This document shows positions 26,249 through 34,800 of a stretch of DNA of 54,357 nt, in pieces (within the stretch, counting starts at the first letter, position 1; each line of letters begins with the position of its first letter). Origin of the DNA: Candidatus Auribacterota bacterium (GTDB taxonomy: Bacteria; Auribacterota; JAFGBW01; JAFGJP01). The stretch is taken from positions 1-54,357 of the forward strand of contig JAGLFH010000050.1 of the NCBI GenBank assembly GCA_023144635.1, given 5' to 3'. Position numbers and translations under genes: made by a program. The notes below the pieces were generated by a model that did not search any database, was not told the DNA's origin, and saw nothing but the letters and a program-made list of their open reading frames with translations.

Positions 26249-26573
26249 AAAGCTCCTCTTATTTTTTTGAATCAAAATAGTATAAACAAAAAGAATAATT
26301 ATTAGTAATGATATTTTACCGTATAGGACGTTTAAAATATAAAATTTTACCACGAAGGGGATACCGCATGACGTGCTCGTGCTGGAAGTCCGCCAGATGA
26401 GGATGATGAAAGATAAGTCAATCTGCTAAAAGTTGTACAAGTTAAATTATATTTTAAGCATGAAACGAAAACATTTGATAAGTAATTACATCATTTTTTT
26501 TGAATATCATTTGGTTCTGATGTACAATCATAAAGATAATAACTTTTAGTAGTCTTGTGAAAGGGAGGCATCA

Positions 26574-27536
26574 ATGAGAATTCTATCAGGAATACAGCCT
26601 TCAGGAAAATTGCATGTAGGCAATTATTTTGGAGCTATCAAGCAGTACTTAAAATTGCAGGAGGAAAATGAAGCTTTTTATTTTATAGCAGACTATCATG
26701 CTCTTACATCCGTAAAAGATGCTGATAAATTAAGAAAATATGTAGAAGATGTAGCTCTAGATTATCTTGCTCTTGGTCTGGATCCGGAAAAGGCAGCGCT
26801 TTTTAGACAATCTGATATTCCAGAAGTACAGGAACTAGCATGGATACTTAGTACTATAACCCCTATGGGCCTTCTGGAAAGATGTCATTCATATAAAGAT
26901 AAGATCAGCCAGGGAATTACACCGAGCCACGGGCTTTTTGCATATCCTGTCCTAATGGCTGCTGATATATTAATATATAAATCTGAAATGGTACCTGTAG
27001 GTAAAGATCAAAAACAACATGTTGAAGTCACACGTGATATTGCCCAGAAATTTAATAATACATATGGCGAAATATTTGTTATTCCGAATGAACATATTGT
27101 AGACTCTACGGCAGTTGTTCCGGGTCTTGACGGAAAAAAAATGAGTAAAACGTATAATAATATTATTGAAATATTTGCTGAAAAAGAAGATATACAAAAA
27201 GCTGTTATGAGTATTGTTACAGACTCAAAGCCTGTAAAAGAGCCGAAAGACCCAGAAAAATGTATTTTATTTACGTTATACAAGCTTTTTGCAGTTGAAA
27301 AGGATATTAAATATGTAGAATCTTTATATAGAGATGGCGGACTTAGTTATAAAGATATGAAAGGATGGCTTATTGAGGCTGCGTCGCATTATTTCTTCCC
27401 GTTCAAATTAAAGAGGAAGGAGTTGGCGGAAGATAAACAATATATAAAAGAAGTACTTGAAGCTGGGGCTGAGAAAGCAAGAAAAGCTGCATCGCAAACA
27501 ATAAAAGAAGTTCGTCTTGCAGTTGGGATTGATTGA
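26574..27536 (+). CDS. trpS: Tryptophan--tRNA ligase
   Basis: TrpRS (320 residues), a class I synthetase. The HIGH-like signature is HVGNYFGA at residues 15-22 and the KMSKS loop is KMSKT at about 190. SGIQPSGKLHVGN and the GLLERCHSYKD and PVGKDQKQHVEVTRD segments are diagnostic for TrpRS over TyrRS. AAGGGAGG precedes ATG 26574. The 325-base region between the divergent Minf_1886 start and this gene holds AT-rich promoter sequence and no other gene. Confidence 0.95.
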   Translation: MRILSGIQPSGKLHVGNYFGAIKQYLKLQEENEAFYFIADYHALTSVKDADKLRKYVEDVALDYLALGLDPEKAALFRQSDIPEVQELAWILSTITPMGLLERCHSYKDKISQGITPSHGLFAYPVLMAADILIYKSEMVPVGKDQKQHVEVTRDIAQKFNNTYGEIFVIPNEHIVDSTAVVPGLDGKKMSKTYNNIIEIFAEKEDIQKAVMSIVTDSKPVKEPKDPEKCILFTLYKLFAVEKDIKYVESLYRDGGLSYKDMKGWLIEAASHYFFPFKLKRKELAEDKQYIKEVLEAGAEKARKAASQTIKEVRLAVGID

Positions 27537-27604
27537 CATTTTTTTGAAATAAGTATTTAATCTTTTTATTTAAAAGATGTTTTATGAAAAACATGGAGGA
27601 AAAT

Positions 27605-28093
27605 ATGGACGAGATTCTTGAAATTTTACAGAAGGATGCCAATGCTGATATAAGTGAAATTTCAGCACAGATTAATATTCCCGAAGAAGATGTCAGAAAA
27701 AAGATTTCAGAATATAAGAAGAAGGGAATCATTATTAAATACAAAGCAGTTATCAATCAAGAACTTATAAATAATGTTTCCCAGGATGTTACAGCGCTTA
27801 TCGAAGTCAAGGTTACACCTCAGAAAAACAAAGGTTTTGATTCTATTGCCAAAAGAGTTTATAACTTTCCTGAGGTAGTTTCATGTTTTTTATTATCCGG
27901 AGGATATGATCTTTTTGTAATAGTAAAAGGTCGTGATCATAATACGATCTCTAACTTTGTCTCAGAAAAACTTGCGCCGATGGAAAACATAATAGGAACA
28001 GAAACACATTTTATTCTTAAAAAGTATAAAGATGATGGAGATGTTCTAGTAACTCAACAAAAGGAAGAATCAAGACCGATTATTTCAGCATGA
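27605..28093 (+). CDS. Lrp/AsnC-family transcriptional regulator
   Basis: A 162-residue Lrp-like protein: N-terminal winged helix (DEILEILQKDANADISEISAQ with helix-turn-helix IPEEDVRKKISEYKKKGII) and C-terminal RAM/AsnC ligand domain (ALIEVKVTP, then VVSCFLLSGGYDLFVIVKG). ATG 27605 is chosen for GGAGGA at 27595-27600; two upstream ATGs at 27584 and 27593 lack spacing. It precedes an aminotransferase gene in the same direction by 120 bases, a common pairing, and may regulate amino-acid metabolism. Confidence 0.9.
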   Translation: MDEILEILQKDANADISEISAQINIPEEDVRKKISEYKKKGIIIKYKAVINQELINNVSQDVTALIEVKVTPQKNKGFDSIAKRVYNFPEVVSCFLLSGGYDLFVIVKGRDHNTISNFVSEKLAPMENIIGTETHFILKKYKDDGDVLVTQQKEESRPIISA

Positions 28094-28213
28094 TCTGTAT
28101 ATGTTTTGCCTGTTGACCTGTTGAGATTTTTTGATGTTAACATAATACTGCAGCTAACAGACTTTACGGATTAAACGAACAACGGACTTAACTGATTAGC
28201 AAAGGATGACAAG

Positions 28214-29380
28214 ATGAAAAAGAGTAAACATGAATTTAGCAGAATAATTAATTCTATGCCTTCATCAGGGATCAGGGAATTTTTTGATCTTGTGCTTTCT
28301 ATGGATGATGTTGTCTCTCTTGGTGTAGGTGAACCTGATTTTTCAACACCGTGGCACATATGCGAATCAGCTATAAGTAAGCTTGAAAAAGGATTTACGA
28401 GCTATACCTCTAATAAAGGCATGCTGGAGCTTAGATGCAATATCTCACAAAAAATATTCGAGGATTCCGGAGTAAAATATGATCCTGAGGAGGAAATACT
28501 TATAACTGTGGGTGTAAGTGAGGGCATGGATATTGTTTTTCGTGCAATTCTTAATCCCGGTGATAAGGTAGCTGTTATAAAACCTTCATATGTATCTTAT
28601 TCACCTTGTGTAATAATGGCTGGAGGAGAAGCGATAGAATTAGAATGCAGAGAAGAAAATAATTTCAAGCTTGATCCTGAGGATCTTGAAAAAGCATGTA
28701 AGCAGGGAATTAAAGCATTGCTTTTTAATTATCCTTGTAATCCAACGGGAGTTTCTTATACAAAAGATGAACTGGGTGAAATTGTAAGAATCGTAAAAGA
28801 ATATGATATTCTTGTTCTCTCTGATGAGATCTATGATAGCTTGACATATGATTTTGAGCATACACCTCTTATTTCTTTTCCTGACATGAAGGAAAGAGTT
28901 ATATATCTTAATGGATTTTCCAAAGGTTACGCTATGACTGGATGGAGGATCGGATATATTGCTGCTCCAAAAGAAATTGTAGGACTTGCGAATAAAATAC
29001 ATCAATACACAATACTTTGTGCTCCTATTATGGGACAATTTGCAGCTATAGAAGCTCTCAAAAACGGTCAACCAGAAGTACAAGAGATGAAAAAGGAATA
29101 TAAAAGACGGAGAAATTATGTTGTAAACAAACTCAATGAAATGGAGCTTACTACATTTATGCCCCAAGGAGCTTTTTACACATATTCGCAAATAAAAAAG
29201 ACAAATATGGATTCAAATGTATTTGCAAAAAAACTTCTTATGAAAAAAAATGTTGCTGTAGTTCCCGGAACAGCCTTTAGCGAAAAAGGCAAAGATTATA
29301 TACGTATTTCCTATGCATCTTCATTTGATAATATAAAAGAAGCAATGTCCCGGATGAAAGTCTTTTTGGAAGAGCTTTAA
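28214..29380 (+). CDS. Class I/II PLP-dependent aminotransferase
   Basis: A 388-residue fold-type I aminotransferase of the AspC/PatA-like group. Conserved blocks are SLGVGEPDFSTP, YTSNKGMLELR, FNYPCNPTGVSY (Asn), SDEIYDSL (Asp and Tyr contacts to PLP) and the Schiff-base Lys in NGFSKGYAMTGWRIGY; the C-terminal Arg is in YIRISYASS. Substrate preference (aspartate, alanine or aromatic) cannot be decided. It follows an Lrp-type regulator gene. Confidence 0.9.
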   Translation: MKKSKHEFSRIINSMPSSGIREFFDLVLSMDDVVSLGVGEPDFSTPWHICESAISKLEKGFTSYTSNKGMLELRCNISQKIFEDSGVKYDPEEEILITVGVSEGMDIVFRAILNPGDKVAVIKPSYVSYSPCVIMAGGEAIELECREENNFKLDPEDLEKACKQGIKALLFNYPCNPTGVSYTKDELGEIVRIVKEYDILVLSDEIYDSLTYDFEHTPLISFPDMKERVIYLNGFSKGYAMTGWRIGYIAAPKEIVGLANKIHQYTILCAPIMGQFAAIEALKNGQPEVQEMKKEYKRRRNYVVNKLNEMELTTFMPQGAFYTYSQIKKTNMDSNVFAKKLLMKKNVAVVPGTAFSEKGKDYIRISYASSFDNIKEAMSRMKVFLEEL

Positions 29381-29876
29381 AAAAAGTTGTGCGTTTTGCG
29401 TGATGAGTTGTGAGTTAATGGTGCACTTCAGCCTTCGCTAAGGCTTCGGCAAGACAAGTCGTGCGATGTTTTTCAAAGCAACCCACCCCCAAAAAAAACA
29501 AATTAGCCACAAAAAAAAAGAAAAGGTCGTAGATACGCTATTTATCGCGTATCTGAAATACGTAAAAGGAAAGAAGGGATGTTTTTAAAAGCAATCTTGA
29601 ATGTTATTTTTCCTTTTTGCTTAGGTTGCTTTCCTCCAAAGGCGGACCAACCTCTGGTTGGCGTCAAAGCTTTCGCTTCCCGCAATGACGACGTTTTACT
29701 TTTATTCAGACGCGATAAATCGCGTCTCTACTATTTTTATTCTTTTATCTAGATCTCCGCGGTTCTTCCCAACAAGATGGCGGACAAGTAAGCTACGGGA
29801 TGACGTATATTTTTTTTATCCTGTTAATTCTGTCCAACCTTCTTTCTTTTCTCTGTGTTCTCGGTGTCCATGTGAT
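29381..29876. repeat. Repeat-rich intergenic region with GTAG-type hairpins
   Basis: This 496-base gap has no gene. It contains hairpins AGATACGC/GCGTATCT (29531-29538 with 29547-29554) and AGACGCGA/TCGCGTCT (29708-29715 with 29720-29727), fragments reading AACAAGATGGCGGA (also at 39731) and GCAATGACGACGTTT (also near 36769), and on the minus strand a CCGAGAACACAGAGAAAAG string related to that at 39605. Such debris is typical of accumulated dispersed repeats. Confidence 0.6.
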
Positions 29877-31460
29877 TCATGCCGGCGAAGTCGGCTCAAT
29901 ATTCTTTTCACGGACTAGGGCAAGTACAAAATTATTTTCATTATGTTCTATAAGTCCAAAACGGATTTCAACCGGAAATGTTGTCCCGTCTTTTCTTTTT
30001 TGTATACCTTCTATATTTTGCACTGAGCCTGGTATTAGGCATTGCCACATATCTTTTATATTTAATGGTTCAGAGTTCATTTCAATATCCTGAAAATTCA
30101 TATCTAGAAGTTCATCTTTTGTAAAACCTAAAGATTCATATGCATGCTGGTTAATATCAATGATTTTTCCGGTAAGATCATGAAGATAAAAAGCATCCCA
30201 AGCATGTTCTACAAGAATCCTGAAGCGTTCCTCGCTTTCCTGAAGAGCTTCTTCTGCTTTCTTGTGTTCAGTAACATTTCTTGCAATACCAAGAGTATAA
30301 ATTATTTCTCTGTTTTTATTTCTAATAGGTGAGATGATTATATTATACCATCGCTTTCTTGATGTTGTTTGAATAGGAAGCTTTAGAGTATAGGCCGGAT
30401 TTCCTGTTAAAAAGACTGATTCAAGAGATTCCATAAGAAGGAAAGCTGTATCATGTTCAAAGAGGTCATAAATGTTTTTATCTATCATTTCTTGTGGAGT
30501 TTTACCTATTGCTCTGGATGTTGCCTGATTAGCTGAAAGAAATAATCCTGTTCTGTTCAAAGTAAAGATTGCATCTGTTGCGGATTCTACGAGTATTCTA
30601 TAGCGTTCTTCTGAGTTTCTAAGAGCATCTTCAGCGATCTTCCGTTCAGTGATATCTCTTATTATGACAATTAATTGTCTTTTATGCAGAGGCAAAATCC
30701 GTGCTTCATAATTGCGTTCCCCGTTTTTCATAGGAAGAGAATATTCAATGCCCACGGGAGCATCTTTTCGTAACACTTCCTTTAGAGAATAGTTAAACTG
30801 CTGTCCGACGTTTGGAGGAAATATATCACGTATGTTTTTTCCTTTAAAAGCATCGGTAAGTATATACATTTGAGAGACTTCACCTGTATGGTGATCTAAG
30901 ATCTGTCCATCTGAATCTAACCTAAAATAAAGATCAGGAAAAGCAAGAAAAACTGCCTGAAGCTCAGCAGTTTTCTGAAAAAGTTTTTCTTCTGCAATTG
31001 TACGCTCTTCTATTTCTTTTAGTGCAAGATTATGTGCATCTTTATGCTGCTCAATTCGTGCAACGTTGTCTGTTACATCTTCTATACTCATGAGAAGCCA
31101 AGTATCTTTTCCATCTGGAGAATCAACAGGGCTTAATGTTGTTTGCTGAAAGCGCATTCTTCCTCCAGGTAATGGAGCGGGAATTATATATTTATGAAGC
31201 TGATACGATAGTATTATAGGAGATCTTGTTTTAAAAACCTGATTAAATCTACTACTATACTTATCTTCTTTTAACCGGGGATATGGTTCTGTAATTAATT
31301 TTCCTTCAAGATCGTTTTTAGGTATGCTTGTCCAATCTTCCAGGATCTGATTCCAGAAAAGGACTGTAAGATCTTTACGAAGCACACATATTCCAAGAGG
31401 CATATGGTCCAGAATATTAAACTTCTGATTGGCGAGCTTAACGTCATCTATTGGAGTCAT
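29877..31460 (-). CDS. Multi-PAS sensor protein without output domain
   Basis: A 527-residue soluble protein with four PAS domains (roughly residues 15-135, 165-280, 285-400 and 405-520) joined by coiled-coil linkers such as DITERKIAEDALRNSEERYRIL. No histidine kinase, GGDEF or other effector follows: the last PAS ends in LALVREKNIEPTSPA and the stop. Its start overlaps the end of the receiver-CheC gene by 4 bases. A dispersed repeat begins just past the stop, so an output domain may have been lost. No membrane segments are present. Confidence 0.8.
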   Translation of the reverse strand: MTPIDDVKLANQKFNILDHMPLGICVLRKDLTVLFWNQILEDWTSIPKNDLEGKLITEPYPRLKEDKYSSRFNQVFKTRSPIILSYQLHKYIIPAPLPGGRMRFQQTTLSPVDSPDGKDTWLLMSIEDVTDNVARIEQHKDAHNLALKEIEERTIAEEKLFQKTAELQAVFLAFPDLYFRLDSDGQILDHHTGEVSQMYILTDAFKGKNIRDIFPPNVGQQFNYSLKEVLRKDAPVGIEYSLPMKNGERNYEARILPLHKRQLIVIIRDITERKIAEDALRNSEERYRILVESATDAIFTLNRTGLFLSANQATSRAIGKTPQEMIDKNIYDLFEHDTAFLLMESLESVFLTGNPAYTLKLPIQTTSRKRWYNIIISPIRNKNREIIYTLGIARNVTEHKKAEEALQESEERFRILVEHAWDAFYLHDLTGKIIDINQHAYESLGFTKDELLDMNFQDIEMNSEPLNIKDMWQCLIPGSVQNIEGIQKRKDGTTFPVEIRFGLIEHNENNFVLALVREKNIEPTSPA

Positions 31461-32461
31461 TTTTCTCTATTTTCTAAGTCATTAACAGCGATGAGTAGTT
31501 TATCAAAAGATTCTGTGTCAAGCAGCAAAAGGAAATGTCCTTCTATATTTAAAGCTTCTACTGAAAAACAAGTCTTTGCCATAAGAATTATTTTTTCTTC
31601 TGAGCGGGAAATCACCTGATCTAATAAACTTTTTACATTGCTTTCAATGTAGTTAGGCAATGAAAAATCAACTGTATGTTCAAGTACATTACAAATTGAA
31701 CCCAGTACACCGTTTATAAGGATATTACCTATTTCACAAAGAGTTCCTGCTCTTACGGAATCAAGGTCTGATGAACCTTTATCTTCTCCTGTAAGGACTG
31801 AGACAAGTGAAGCAACACTTTCAGGAGGAAAGATTAGAGCTACTTTACCTGCAAACGGTCCTTTAAAATCTTGTCTTACTATAAAAAGTGTATCATTGCC
31901 AAACTTTGCAAGTTCTTCAGGAACATCGTCTATCTTAAATACCCAGACGCGCGGTATCTGCAACTTTATAAAGGAATCAAGAAGATCGTTTAAAGAAGAT
32001 GCTGCGCGCCCCATTCCAATATTGATAAGTTCTGCAAGTATATCTATTTGTTCAGGGCGAATTTCAATTGAGCTTGTACTTTGCATTCCAAGTGCTTGAT
32101 TAAGTACCTCAAGAAATCTGTCTTTTTCTTCTGATTTATCAAGCTTTGGGGGTTTATAAAAGAACTCAAATGCACCAAGCTTTTTGCATTCTTCCGCGAC
32201 TTTTTTTTGAATGTTTGCAGAAAAGATGATGACAGGAACTGTACTGTTTATGGTTTTAATCTCTTTAAGAAACTGAAAACCGTCCATGTTAGGCATTAAA
32301 AGATCACAGACAATACACTCAGGATTATGTTTTTCAAGCATCATTAGTCCCATTTTGCCGTCACTTGCCTCGACAACATCATGTCCATTGCTTTCTAGAA
32401 AGCGTCTCATCATGTTGCGGGTAAGCAAAGAGTCATCTATTGTAAGTATCTTTGCCATCAT
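31457..32461 (-). CDS. Receiver-CheC fusion phosphatase
   Basis: A 334-residue protein. Residues 1-120 form a receiver (TIDDS acidic pair, phospho-Asp in CIVCDLLMPNMDG, Lys in FFYKPP). Residues about 132-330 form a CheC-type CheY-P phosphatase with both E-x2-N active motifs: LAELINIGMGRAASSL and LCEIGNILINGVLGSI. Fusion of receiver and CheC means it may dephosphorylate itself or neighbouring receivers. It is the fourth gene of a minus-strand operon and shares one base with the preceding CheY-like gene. Confidence 0.88.
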   Translation of the reverse strand: MMAKILTIDDSLLTRNMMRRFLESNGHDVVEASDGKMGLMMLEKHNPECIVCDLLMPNMDGFQFLKEIKTINSTVPVIIFSANIQKKVAEECKKLGAFEFFYKPPKLDKSEEKDRFLEVLNQALGMQSTSSIEIRPEQIDILAELINIGMGRAASSLNDLLDSFIKLQIPRVWVFKIDDVPEELAKFGNDTLFIVRQDFKGPFAGKVALIFPPESVASLVSVLTGEDKGSSDLDSVRAGTLCEIGNILINGVLGSICNVLEHTVDFSLPNYIESNVKSLLDQVISRSEEKIILMAKTCFSVEALNIEGHFLLLLDTESFDKLLIAVNDLENREK

Positions 32462-32823
32462 TAACCTTCTTTTTTTGAAATGTTATTAAGTGCTTCGACT
32501 AATTTTTCTTTATCTATTGGCTTATTTAGAAAAAATTTGGCTCCATACATCATGCATAGATTTTTTGCGGGTGATTGAATATTGGAAGATACTATTATTA
32601 CAGGAACCGGATGATTTTTTTCGTGTAAGATCTTAAGAAAAGCAAAACCATCGATTTTAGGCATAAGTATATCACTTATAACACAATCCGGATTATGCTT
32701 TTCTATCATTTCAAGTCCTTCTTCACCATCACCTGCTTCGATGATTTCGTTTTCGGATTTATTAATACAGTTTTTGATCAAGTTACGCTGAAAAGTGGAG
32801 TCATCAATAATAAGGATTTTCAT
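32461..32823 (-). CDS. CheY-like single-domain response regulator
   Basis: A 120-residue stand-alone receiver: acidic pair in IIDDS, phospho-Asp in CVISDILMPKIDG, Thr/Ser switch in VIIVSSN and Lys in FLNKPID. No output domain, so it should act by protein-protein contact like CheY. Neighbouring CheC-type phosphatases are likely partners. No kinase is encoded in the operon. Confidence 0.9.
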   Translation of the reverse strand: MKILIIDDSTFQRNLIKNCINKSENEIIEAGDGEEGLEMIEKHNPDCVISDILMPKIDGFAFLKILHEKNHPVPVIIVSSNIQSPAKNLCMMYGAKFFLNKPIDKEKLVEALNNISKKEG

Positions 32824-32889
32824 ATTACAACCTGTTTTTGTGGTTTAAAATGATTATTATTTATAAGTTATTTTAACTTCTATCAATAA

Positions 32890-33252
32890 TTAGCTTTTTT
32901 CTAAAGCACGTGTAACAATATCAGCCAAAGACTTTTTTACAAGCTCTTTTTGTATTACTTCAAATGCGCCAAGCTCTTTGCATCTTTTGATGGTTTCTTC
33001 CTGGAAATCTGCTGTGAGTACTATTACCGGTATTTGAGGATTTTTTTTATTAACAGCTTCTACAATTTGAAAGCCTTCTCCGTCGGGCATGATCAGATCT
33101 GTTATTATACAATCAGGTAGACTTAAATTAAGTGCATTAAGCGTATTTTCGACACAGCCTAATGTCATTATTTCATGTCCCATGGATTCTACAAGTTTTG
33201 ACATTCTTTTGCGCCACCACAAAGAATCATCTACTATCAGTATCTTTGCCAT
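32890..33252 (-). CDS. CheY-like single-domain response regulator (second)
   Basis: A 120-residue receiver: IVDDS, phospho-Asp in CIITDLIMPDGEG, Thr switch in VIVLTAD. The usual KP after strand 5 reads QKELV, so the conserved Lys is retained but the cis-Pro is lost. It starts 2 bases after the CheC-like gene ends and 66 bases before the other CheY-like gene. Its unusual N-terminal WWRKRM helix differs from the typical VRR. Confidence 0.88.
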   Translation of the reverse strand: MAKILIVDDSLWWRKRMSKLVESMGHEIMTLGCVENTLNALNLSLPDCIITDLIMPDGEGFQIVEAVNKKNPQIPVIVLTADFQEETIKRCKELGAFEVIQKELVKKSLADIVTRALEKS

Positions 33253-33254
33253 AT

Positions 33255-33926
33255 TTAGATTCCGCCGTTTTCTTTTTTTTCTAAAGCATCTATTCCAGAC
33301 ATAAGGTTACAAAAAGTTTTATTATCAAGAGCAAGAAGAAGATGCCCCTCGATTTTTAACTCTTCTATTATGAAACATGTTTTTGCCATAAGGATGACAT
33401 TTGTTGTCGAACCAAGCACGAACTGACTGAAAAGAATAGGGAAAGGACATTCTTGGTGCTCGGGAAGAGTAAACTCGACCTGTTCTTCAAGAACATTACA
33501 TATAGAGCCGATAACTCCGTTTATAAGTATATTTCCTATCTCACATAATGTTGCAAACTTAAGCTCTTTGAAATTAGGAGAATTCTTGTCTTCATCTGTT
33601 ACAGAACATACTAAAGTTTCTGCGCTTTCGGGTGGAAAAAGAAGAGCTACTTTACCGGAAAATGCACCGTTAAAAAATTGTTTTACAACAAAAAGAGGAG
33701 TATTGCCGAATTTTTGCAGTTCTTCAGGAGCAGAGGCAGTAGAGAAAACCCATATCTTAGGTATTTGAAGCGTAATAAAAGAATCCAGCAGGTTATTAAG
33801 GGATGATGCAGCTCTCCCCATGCCTATATTGATAAGTTCTGTCAATATATCAACTTGTTCAGGAGTAACATCAATTGACAGCTCTTTTTTTTCTACCACG
33901 TATTCCCCACTAAATTTTGTTAACAT
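33255..33926 (-). CDS. CheC-type phosphatase
   Basis: A 223-residue CheC-like protein and the first gene of the operon. The two phosphatase motifs LTELINIGMGRAASSL and LCEIGNILINGVIGSI are both intact. It is a close paralogue of the CheC half of the receiver-CheC protein at 31457-32461, with long matching blocks, so one arose by duplication. The ribosome site before 33926 is weak; an alternative start inside VVEKKELSID cannot be excluded. Confidence 0.87.
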   Translation of the reverse strand: MLTKFSGEYVVEKKELSIDVTPEQVDILTELINIGMGRAASSLNNLLDSFITLQIPKIWVFSTASAPEELQKFGNTPLFVVKQFFNGAFSGKVALLFPPESAETLVCSVTDEDKNSPNFKELKFATLCEIGNILINGVIGSICNVLEEQVEFTLPEHQECPFPILFSQFVLGSTTNVILMAKTCFIIEELKIEGHLLLALDNKTFCNLMSGIDALEKKENGGI

Positions 33927-33988
33927 TTATTATGTTTTAAATACTATATTATATCAATAAAAATTATAAAATCCAAGTGATAGCTTTG

Positions 33989-34600
33989 TTATAAAAAAAG
34001 ATCCTGAAACTTCATTATTTCTGACTTAACATCATCTTTTGTTATAATTGCCGAAATAGCACAGATACCGTCAGCTCCTGCTTCTATTACTGATTTTGAA
34101 TTATCAATTGTAATACCGCCTATTGCTATAAGCGGTATTTTGCTGAATGATTTAATTTTTTTAATCAAAGTGATACCAATTGGAGCTTTTACATCCAATT
34201 TGGTGGTTGTTTTAAAAATAGGTGCAAGTGCAATGTAGTCAGCACTTTCTTCTATTGCTGTTTTAGCATCCTCTTCGTTATAAACGGTGATCCCTATTAT
34301 CTTATCTTTACCTAAAATTTTTCTTGCTGTTTTTAAGGGAATGTCATCCTGTCCAAGATGTACACCGTCAGCATCTACCGCTTGAGCAATATCTAAGGAA
34401 TCATTTATAAGAAAATAAGTTTTGTTTTTACAAATGGATTTTAATTTTAATGCTTCTTTGTATAATTCACTACCGGTTGATTTTTTACTCCTGTATTGAA
34501 CTATTTTTACATCACATTCAACTGCGCAACGAACATCGTGTAAATTGCCGGCAATGCTTAAATCAGAGTCTGTTATAAAGTAATATCCGTTTATATTCAT
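33989..34600 (-). CDS. thiE: Thiamine-phosphate synthase
   Basis: ThiE (203 residues) couples HMP-PP and thiazole phosphate to thiamine phosphate. The TIM-barrel motifs IVQYRSKK, FLINDSLDIA, DGVHLGQDDIP, GITVYNEEDA and LIAIGGITIDN are standard. It is the third gene of a riboswitch-led thi operon on the minus strand, separated from thiM by 200 bases that contain a nested hairpin element. No thiC or thiD is seen, so HMP must come from elsewhere. Confidence 0.93.
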   Translation of the reverse strand: MNINGYYFITDSDLSIAGNLHDVRCAVECDVKIVQYRSKKSTGSELYKEALKLKSICKNKTYFLINDSLDIAQAVDADGVHLGQDDIPLKTARKILGKDKIIGITVYNEEDAKTAIEESADYIALAPIFKTTTKLDVKAPIGITLIKKIKSFSKIPLIAIGGITIDNSKSVIEAGADGICAISAIITKDDVKSEIMKFQDLFL

Positions 34601-34674
34601 AATATAAAAAGTGCCTAAAGTTAAATGAACGCTTCGCTGATTATAAAAGATAACGTTTATAATTTTTCAATAAC

Positions 34675-34783
34675 ATTATCTATCCTGAGCCTGTCGAAGG
34701 ACCTTAACTTCACACTTATTTTTGTAAGTGCCTATTACGTGACCACGTTGGCACGTGGAACGTGACTCACGTGGAAGTTAAGG
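34675..34783. repeat. Nested cruciform plus CCTGAGC repeat (copy 3) between thiM and thiE
   Basis: TATCCTGAGCCTGTCGAAGG starts at 34681. CCTTAACTTC (34702-34711) pairs with GAAGTTAAGG (34774-34783), enclosing a CACTTA/TAAGTG hairpin and an ACGTGA/TCACGT stem that itself contains CCACG...CGTGG. It could slow or terminate transcription between thiM and thiE, or may simply be a mobile palindrome. Confidence 0.6.
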
Positions 34784-34800
34784 AGCGCGCGCAATATTTA

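Noticed and set aside
26341-26400. Possible T-box motif upstream of trpS (AAGGGGATACCGCA resembles AGGGTGGTACCGCG)
   Set aside because: There is no room for the upstream specifier stem (the divergent Minf_1886 gene intervenes), no terminator follows, and the match is imperfect.
34741-34771. Sigma-54-like TTGGCAC element
   Set aside because: TGGCAC is present but the TTGC half at the required spacing is missing, and it lies in a palindromic repeat within the thi operon.
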